Source of the DNA: Chlamydiota bacterium
GTDB lineage: Bacteria > Chlamydiota > Chlamydiia > Chlamydiales > SM23-39
DNA length: 17,716 bases
Direction of reading: 5' to 3'
NCBI GenBank assembly: GCA_021772165.1
Contig: JAJFMM010000105.1
Coordinates: 1 to 17,716 of the forward strand
Shown here piece after piece: positions 13,642-17,716 of this stretch. Each line of letters starts with the position of its first letter. Within the stretch, counting starts at the first letter, position 1. Position numbers and translations under genes: made by a program. The notes under the pieces were generated by a model. It was not told the origin of the DNA. It did not search any database and was given only the letters and a program-made list of their open reading frames with translations.

Positions 13642-14667
13642 ATGAAACAAAATTTATCTATGCTTAGATTATTTTGGCTGCTTTTGGCAGCACCGGCATA
13701 CGGCTCTCTGCAAGAGGATGCGTGTCAGTTTTATGGAAATCCATCAGACACCCACTGTCCCTGCTCCAGCGGACTCGAGGCATATTTAGAATTACTCTAC
13801 TTTCAGCCGTTTGAAGAGGGGCTCATCTATGCGATACGCAATGATGCCCGCCAAACGGTGGGAGGCGCTGACGGAACACCTGGCGGCCCCCTGATCGACT
13901 TAGAGCCGCGCTGGCAGCCGGGAGTGCGAGTTGCTTTAGGGTATTCTCCTAGTTTCACTACGCGCCTTGTTTGGACCTATTTTCACGCCAACACGGTGAA
14001 TCACTCTCATTCAGATACCTCTTTGCCGGGCACAGGTTTACAAAGCGTCTGGGTTCCTGCGATCGATGCCTCCGTTCTCTATGCAGCAGCTTCCTTTCGA
14101 TGGAAACTCGATTTCGATAGCATCGATTTTGAATTGGGCAAGCGCTATGAAGTCAGCCCCCATCTCTCTGTCAATCCTGTCGGAATCGTACGCTATCTTC
14201 TGGTTGACCAAGCCTTCGAGGCTCAGTATGGAGGCAGCGACAGTGCGTCGGCTATGAACGATTTTAGGGGTATCGGCCCAGGGTTTGCTGTCCGTTCGGA
14301 ATGGGGCTTTGCGCATGGATGGGCCATTTCATGTGCGTCAGGCTTTTCTCTCCTTTATGGGCGCTTTTCGACGCATTACGGATTTTTTACGCCAACCATT
14401 CCTGCAGCGCTGCTGATCAATGACGTGGATCAGCGTTATCACCGTTTGGTCGCCAACGCTGATTTCTCTGCTGGATTGGGCTATGGCAAATGTCTTTCAG
14501 GCGGAAGGTGGCGTATAGGCGGCAGCCTCAATTATGAAGCGCACTATTTTTGGAACCAGAACCAGCTTCGCCAGCCGATTGGCAGCGATGCTCCCGCACT
14601 TGCCATCCAGCAAGAGCGCGATTTATCCATCCAGGGATTTTCTCTGAGGGCCTATTTTGAATTTTAA
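13642..14667 (+). CDS. Lpg1974-family pore-forming outer membrane protein, first of three
   Basis: A protein of 341 residues of the Legionella/chlamydial MOMP-like family (Pfam Legionella_OMP type). A signal peptide (MLRLFWLLLAAPAYG) is followed by the cysteine-bearing YGNPSDTHCPC, then LYFQPFEEGLIYAIRND, and later the family hallmark DFRGIGPGFAVRSEWG with the downstream FSLLYGRF; it ends with an aromatic YFEF. These proteins form trimeric-like porins or disulfide-linked surface layers in chlamydia-like organisms. The start ATG 13642 was chosen because it gives a normal signal peptide; the frame is open back to a TTG at 13606 inside the previous gene. No ribosome site is visible, so reinitiation after the upstream stop is likely. 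It overlaps the next gene by 11 bases. Confidence 0.88.
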   Translation: MKQNLSMLRLFWLLLAAPAYGSLQEDACQFYGNPSDTHCPCSSGLEAYLELLYFQPFEEGLIYAIRNDARQTVGGADGTPGGPLIDLEPRWQPGVRVALGYSPSFTTRLVWTYFHANTVNHSHSDTSLPGTGLQSVWVPAIDASVLYAAASFRWKLDFDSIDFELGKRYEVSPHLSVNPVGIVRYLLVDQAFEAQYGGSDSASAMNDFRGIGPGFAVRSEWGFAHGWAISCASGFSLLYGRFSTHYGFFTPTIPAALLINDVDQRYHRLVANADFSAGLGYGKCLSGGRWRIGGSLNYEAHYFWNQNQLRQPIGSDAPALAIQQERDLSIQGFSLRAYFEF

Positions 14668-15670
14668 ACGTGCAAAGCAACTTTTTTTCGCGCTAGCGCC
14701 CCTCTCCATTTGTGCGATGCAGTATGGCAATCCTGCAGAAGAGTGCCCACCTCCGTTCAGAATGTATACGATGGCCGATTATCTCTACTGGCAAGCCTCG
14801 GAAGATGGCCTGGAATACGCGATGAAGCAGACCTCCTCTAATGCGATTGGGATCGGCACCTCAGTCAATGCGATCGATTTCCCCTTCAAAGATGGTTTTC
14901 GGATCGGGGGAGGTCTAGTTTTTCCCGGTAATGACTGGCAAATGGAGATCAACTGGACGCGCTTTTATAACTATATACGCGATATACAACAGCAGACCTT
15001 TGCGGGCAATCCATCCCTAGGTGGACTCTGGATGAGCCCGCTTGGACATGGTTACATTGGCTGGCGAGATGCGAGTTTTAGTTGGGATCTCAAATTCGAT
15101 ACACTCGATTTTGATCTTTTGCGTGTTGGATTTGCCAACCCGAACTTTTCTCTGACACCGCACATTGGATTGAAGCGCGCCTGGATTAAACAGAATTTTC
15201 ACGTCCGCTATGAAACAGCCTTTGATCCTATTGCAGGACTTTTGTCAAACTCCTACTACGACGTGCGCTATGGAAATGATTTCCGCTCGATTGGTCCGCG
15301 AATAGGCCTCGATACAAAACTCCAAATGGGGTGGGGATTTAGCATCGTTGCACAGACAGCGGCATCCCTTCTCTATGGAAAAGTGCATGCACATCGCATT
15401 GATGTGAGCAGCCAATTTGGCGGCATCGATATCGTAGAGAATATCAACCGTTTTAAGCCTATGGCCCAGGGGACGATCGCCCTAGAGTGGTCTAAGTGTT
15501 TTGATAAAGCAGCGCGGCTGCTTTTTTGTATCGGCTACGATGCAGAGATTTGGTGGGGACAGAATCAGCTACGTAGCTTCATCTCCTCAGCGCTTCCCTC
15601 GTCGAATTATAAAGCCAATGGAGCTCTCACCCTGAAAGGACTCGATGTTCATGCGCGCTTCGATTTTTAG
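14657..15670 (+). CDS. Lpg1974-family pore-forming outer membrane protein, second of three
   Basis: A 337-residue paralog of the preceding gene. The signal peptide (LFFALAPLSICA) is followed by QYGNPAEECPPPF, then DYLYWQASEDGLEYAMKQ, and the hallmark DFRSIGPRIGLDTKLQMGWG plus AASLLYGKV; the C-terminus reads LDVHARFDF. The start is TTG at 14657, supported by GAGGG at 14646-14650 with 6-base spacing, both inside the previous gene, giving an 11-base overlap. Near its end GQNQL corresponds to NQNQL in the first porin. Only one cysteine lies in the N-terminal YGNP region, against three in the first porin, so disulfide cross-linking may differ between the paralogs. Confidence 0.9.
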   Translation: MNFKRAKQLFFALAPLSICAMQYGNPAEECPPPFRMYTMADYLYWQASEDGLEYAMKQTSSNAIGIGTSVNAIDFPFKDGFRIGGGLVFPGNDWQMEINWTRFYNYIRDIQQQTFAGNPSLGGLWMSPLGHGYIGWRDASFSWDLKFDTLDFDLLRVGFANPNFSLTPHIGLKRAWIKQNFHVRYETAFDPIAGLLSNSYYDVRYGNDFRSIGPRIGLDTKLQMGWGFSIVAQTAASLLYGKVHAHRIDVSSQFGGIDIVENINRFKPMAQGTIALEWSKCFDKAARLLFCIGYDAEIWWGQNQLRSFISSALPSSNYKANGALTLKGLDVHARFDF

Positions 15671-16709
15671 CCTTCTTGCGATGCTGCCGCTCGCCCTGTA
15701 TTCGAAAGATGCCTGTGATAGTTGCTACGGGAATCCTCCGACCTATTGCGGCAAGCCATGCATCCGCTCGATCCTTTATGGAGAGTACTTCTTTGCCTCG
15801 GTGCGAGAAGATGGACTCTCCTATGCGATCCGCTCTAACGATGGCAACCCACTCAATGGAAAAATCCTCGAGCCAACCGATCGCTGGCGACCCGGCTTTA
15901 GAATCGGCTTTGGCAGTCATCTCGCGCACGATTCTTGGGAACTCTCGGGAGATTGGACCTATTTTTACAGTGACCTGATCCAAACAGTCCATGCGCCGGA
16001 GGCGCCGGCGGGAGCGACATTTATCACGCCGATATTTATCGACGCGAGTAGCTATGCACAGCTTCTCGGTGGAAAATCGGTGCAAGAGGCAAAAGAGCAG
16101 TGGATCCTCTCTTTCAATTCGATCATCTTTTCCTTAAGCCGCCCCTATTATCTGAGCAAAGAGTTGAGCGTAAGACCGCAGACAGGGCTTTTTGCCGCTT
16201 GGATCGACCAAGATGTCGATGTTACCTACAAGACCTACGCAGCTCCAGCCGGAGGCGGTAATGACCTGGTGAATTACAACACCTTCATCCAGAACGACAC
16301 CTGGCGAGCGGGGCCCTTTTTTGGAGGGGTGATCGACTGGTATATACGGCGTAAATTTCGTGTATTTGGAGCTCTGCGCGCAGCTGCGCTCTATCGCGCG
16401 CTGCATTTCAGTCAGAGACAAGTTTCAGTAGGCAACAGCGGGGGAGATTTTCGAATTTCTTTAAGCGAAGATGCTCATCGATTACAGCCATGGCTCGACA
16501 GTCAGCTAGGCTTTTCTTGGGGCACCTTCTTTCGCCATTCTCGGCACTATTTTGAAGCGGGCTTGCAGTACGAAGTCCAGTATTTCTGGCATGAATTTGA
16601 GTCCCGCGTTCTCTATCAGCAAGTGACAGGAACGCAGGATCGAAGCTTGAATAATCTCGGAGATCTCAGCTTGCAGAGCGTTGCTTTGCGACTCCGACTT
16701 GACTTCTGA
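15651..16709 (+). CDS. Lpg1974-family pore-forming outer membrane protein, third of three
   Basis: A protein of 352 residues and the third paralog. The signal peptide (IFSLLAMLPLALYS) is followed by a cysteine-rich stretch with five cysteines (CDSCYGNPPTYCGKPC plus one more upstream position in KDAC), then GEYFFASVREDGLSYAIRSND and TDRWRPGFRIGFG. The later RAGPFFGGVIDW and RAAALYRAL positions correspond to the GIGP/LLYG hallmarks but are less conserved, so this is the most divergent of the three. It ends RLRLDF. AAGGA at 15636-15640 is 10 bases from ATG 15651 and 4 from ATG 15645, so either start is possible. It overlaps the second porin by 20-26 bases, and its 3' end overlaps the convergent MFS gene by 44. 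Confidence 0.87.
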   Translation: MRASIFSLLAMLPLALYSKDACDSCYGNPPTYCGKPCIRSILYGEYFFASVREDGLSYAIRSNDGNPLNGKILEPTDRWRPGFRIGFGSHLAHDSWELSGDWTYFYSDLIQTVHAPEAPAGATFITPIFIDASSYAQLLGGKSVQEAKEQWILSFNSIIFSLSRPYYLSKELSVRPQTGLFAAWIDQDVDVTYKTYAAPAGGGNDLVNYNTFIQNDTWRAGPFFGGVIDWYIRRKFRVFGALRAAALYRALHFSQRQVSVGNSGGDFRISLSEDAHRLQPWLDSQLGFSWGTFFRHSRHYFEAGLQYEVQYFWHEFESRVLYQQVTGTQDRSLNNLGDLSLQSVALRLRLDF

Positions 16710-17715
16710 TCAGAGGCCAGAGAGCTAAAAGAGCGGTAATGATCACCGGAATCGCCGCGCTACTCACTGAGCTCGTTTTGGTATAGAACCAGAGAGAGAG
16801 AGGTGTAACCATTCCTCCGATCAAACGCGAGCCGATCGCAAACCCCACCGCACAGACAGTAAAACGCAAGCGGGGAGAGCACTGTTCCATAGCCCATGCG
16901 TGGTAAGGCGCTGAAAAGCAGACGCCGATGAGCATCAACCCAATACGGACAGACGCGGCCATCGCAGCGGTTGCTCCATCGAGCAGCATGAAAAAAGGCA
17001 TAGTGAAGACAAGACCTGCTACTAGAGCTGCTAGCATGAGCTTCTCTTTTTCAATACGCAAGGTGAGCCAACCAAAGAAAGGCAGGATCAGCATATCGAG
17101 AAATAGCATCGAGGTATTCATAGCCATAGCCTGATGACTAGAGATCTGAGAAATCTTGGGGAGGAAACTATTGAAGCAGTTGACGATCATGTAGTAGTTT
17201 CCGTAGGAATAGCCGATCACCAGAGAGATGATGATAAGAGGCTTCCACTCCAGTAGAAGTTCGCTCAATTTTGGCTTATTCAAGATAGGAGTTTCTTCCA
17301 TGACATACTTTCGGACAGCGAATCCGGCCAAGGCCGTTACAGAGCCAGCCCAATAAAGCCAGCGCCAGTGTTCACCCCAAAGCATGGCAGCTCCGGAGGC
17401 GAGAAAGACTCCCATAATCGAAGACATGTCAAACAGAGAGCTGATGAAACCCCGACGTTTTTTTTGCGCCTGTTCCATGAGGTAGAGAGCGCCGCCTGTA
17501 TTTTCACCCGCAGCGAAAAAGTTCTGAGCAAGGCGGCCTAAAGCTAGAAGACAAGGCGCTAACCAACCCACCTGAGCATACGTGGGCAAACAGCCCATTG
17601 CAGCGGTTGTTCCAGCCATACCGAGCAGAGTAATAGACAAAACCTTTGTCCTACCGATTCGATCGCCCATCCATCCGAAGACCACGGCACCAAGCGGTTT
17701 GGAAAGGAAGCCTAG
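16666..17715 (-). CDS. MFS transporter, metabolite:H+ symporter (ProP-like) type, 5'-truncated
   Basis: About 350 C-terminal residues of a major facilitator transporter; the frame is open to the window edge, so the first one or two helices lie outside. The visible part begins LGFLSKPLGAVVFGWMGDRI, containing the loop 2-3 signature (GWMGDRIGRT) and the PLGA motif of the MHS/ProP branch; LGRLAQNFFAAGENTGGALYL in TM4 is also typical of that branch. Roughly ten hydrophobic helices follow. Substrates of the branch include proline, betaine, citrate and alpha-ketoglutarate; none can be assigned here. The protein ends VGVAKQRSAS. The stop lies inside the end of the third porin gene (44-base convergent overlap). 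Confidence 0.85.
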   Translation of the reverse strand, partial: LGFLSKPLGAVVFGWMGDRIGRTKVLSITLLGMAGTTAAMGCLPTYAQVGWLAPCLLALGRLAQNFFAAGENTGGALYLMEQAQKKRRGFISSLFDMSSIMGVFLASGAAMLWGEHWRWLYWAGSVTALAGFAVRKYVMEETPILNKPKLSELLLEWKPLIIISLVIGYSYGNYYMIVNCFNSFLPKISQISSHQAMAMNTSMLFLDMLILPFFGWLTLRIEKEKLMLAALVAGLVFTMPFFMLLDGATAAMAASVRIGLMLIGVCFSAPYHAWAMEQCSPRLRFTVCAVGFAIGSRLIGGMVTPLSLWFYTKTSSVSSAAIPVIITALLALWPLIRSQVGVAKQRSAS

Positions 17716-17716
17716 A

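Noticed and set aside
15627..16085. 152-codon open frame on the - strand
   Set aside because: Antisense to the third porin gene, whose signal peptide and family motifs are clear.

Overview
The window looks like a chromosomal segment of a chlamydia-like bacterium (phylum Chlamydiota, probably outside the Chlamydiaceae). Three things suggest this: an efp-accB-accC cluster in the order known from Chlamydia, in which the EF-P resembles the second, divergent chlamydial EF-P; three tandem outer-membrane proteins of the Lpg1974/MOMP-like family that is expanded in Simkania, Waddlia and relatives; and a group of lineage-specific small membrane proteins. The assignment is inferred from protein resemblance and gene order recalled from knowledge; no database search was run.

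Positions 1-5143 (+ strand) form a tightly packed housekeeping run: the 3' part of a YvcK/CofD-like gene, a HAD phosphatase, elongation factor P, the biotin carboxyl carrier and biotin carboxylase subunits of acetyl-CoA carboxylase, hypoxanthine phosphoribosyltransferase and glucose-1-phosphate thymidylyltransferase. Most neighbours overlap or lie within 4 bases, so this looks like one transcription unit. Positions 5160-7244 (+) hold a candidate promoter and three tandem, mutually related, two-transmembrane proteins of unknown function, with the apparent remnant of a fourth between the first two.

Positions 7241-9103 (- strand) read tRNA-Val(UAC), tRNA-Asp(GUC), a YitT-family membrane protein and a LOG-family protein. 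Positions 9213-10090 (+) carry a VanX-type D-Ala-D-Ala dipeptidase overlapping a small predicted lipoprotein. Positions 10076-12304 (-) carry surE and a PutP-like sodium/solute symporter, with putP upstream.

The 367-base gap between the divergent putP and the outer-membrane gene cluster is the main non-coding feature. It holds two tandem copies of a long imperfect palindrome. The first copy has an intact apex; the second is 98% identical but lacks exactly the 50 bases forming that apex. To the right, 12672-16709 (+) is a four-gene outer-membrane beta-barrel operon: one unassigned barrel followed by three Lpg1974-type porins, the last two junctions overlapping. A 5'-truncated MHS-type MFS transporter on the - strand ends the window. 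All three convergent gene pairs overlap at their 3' ends, so no intrinsic terminator fits between them. I see no clear defence system, CRISPR array or transposase. The most distinctive elements are the apex-deleted tandem palindrome and the tandem two-TM family.
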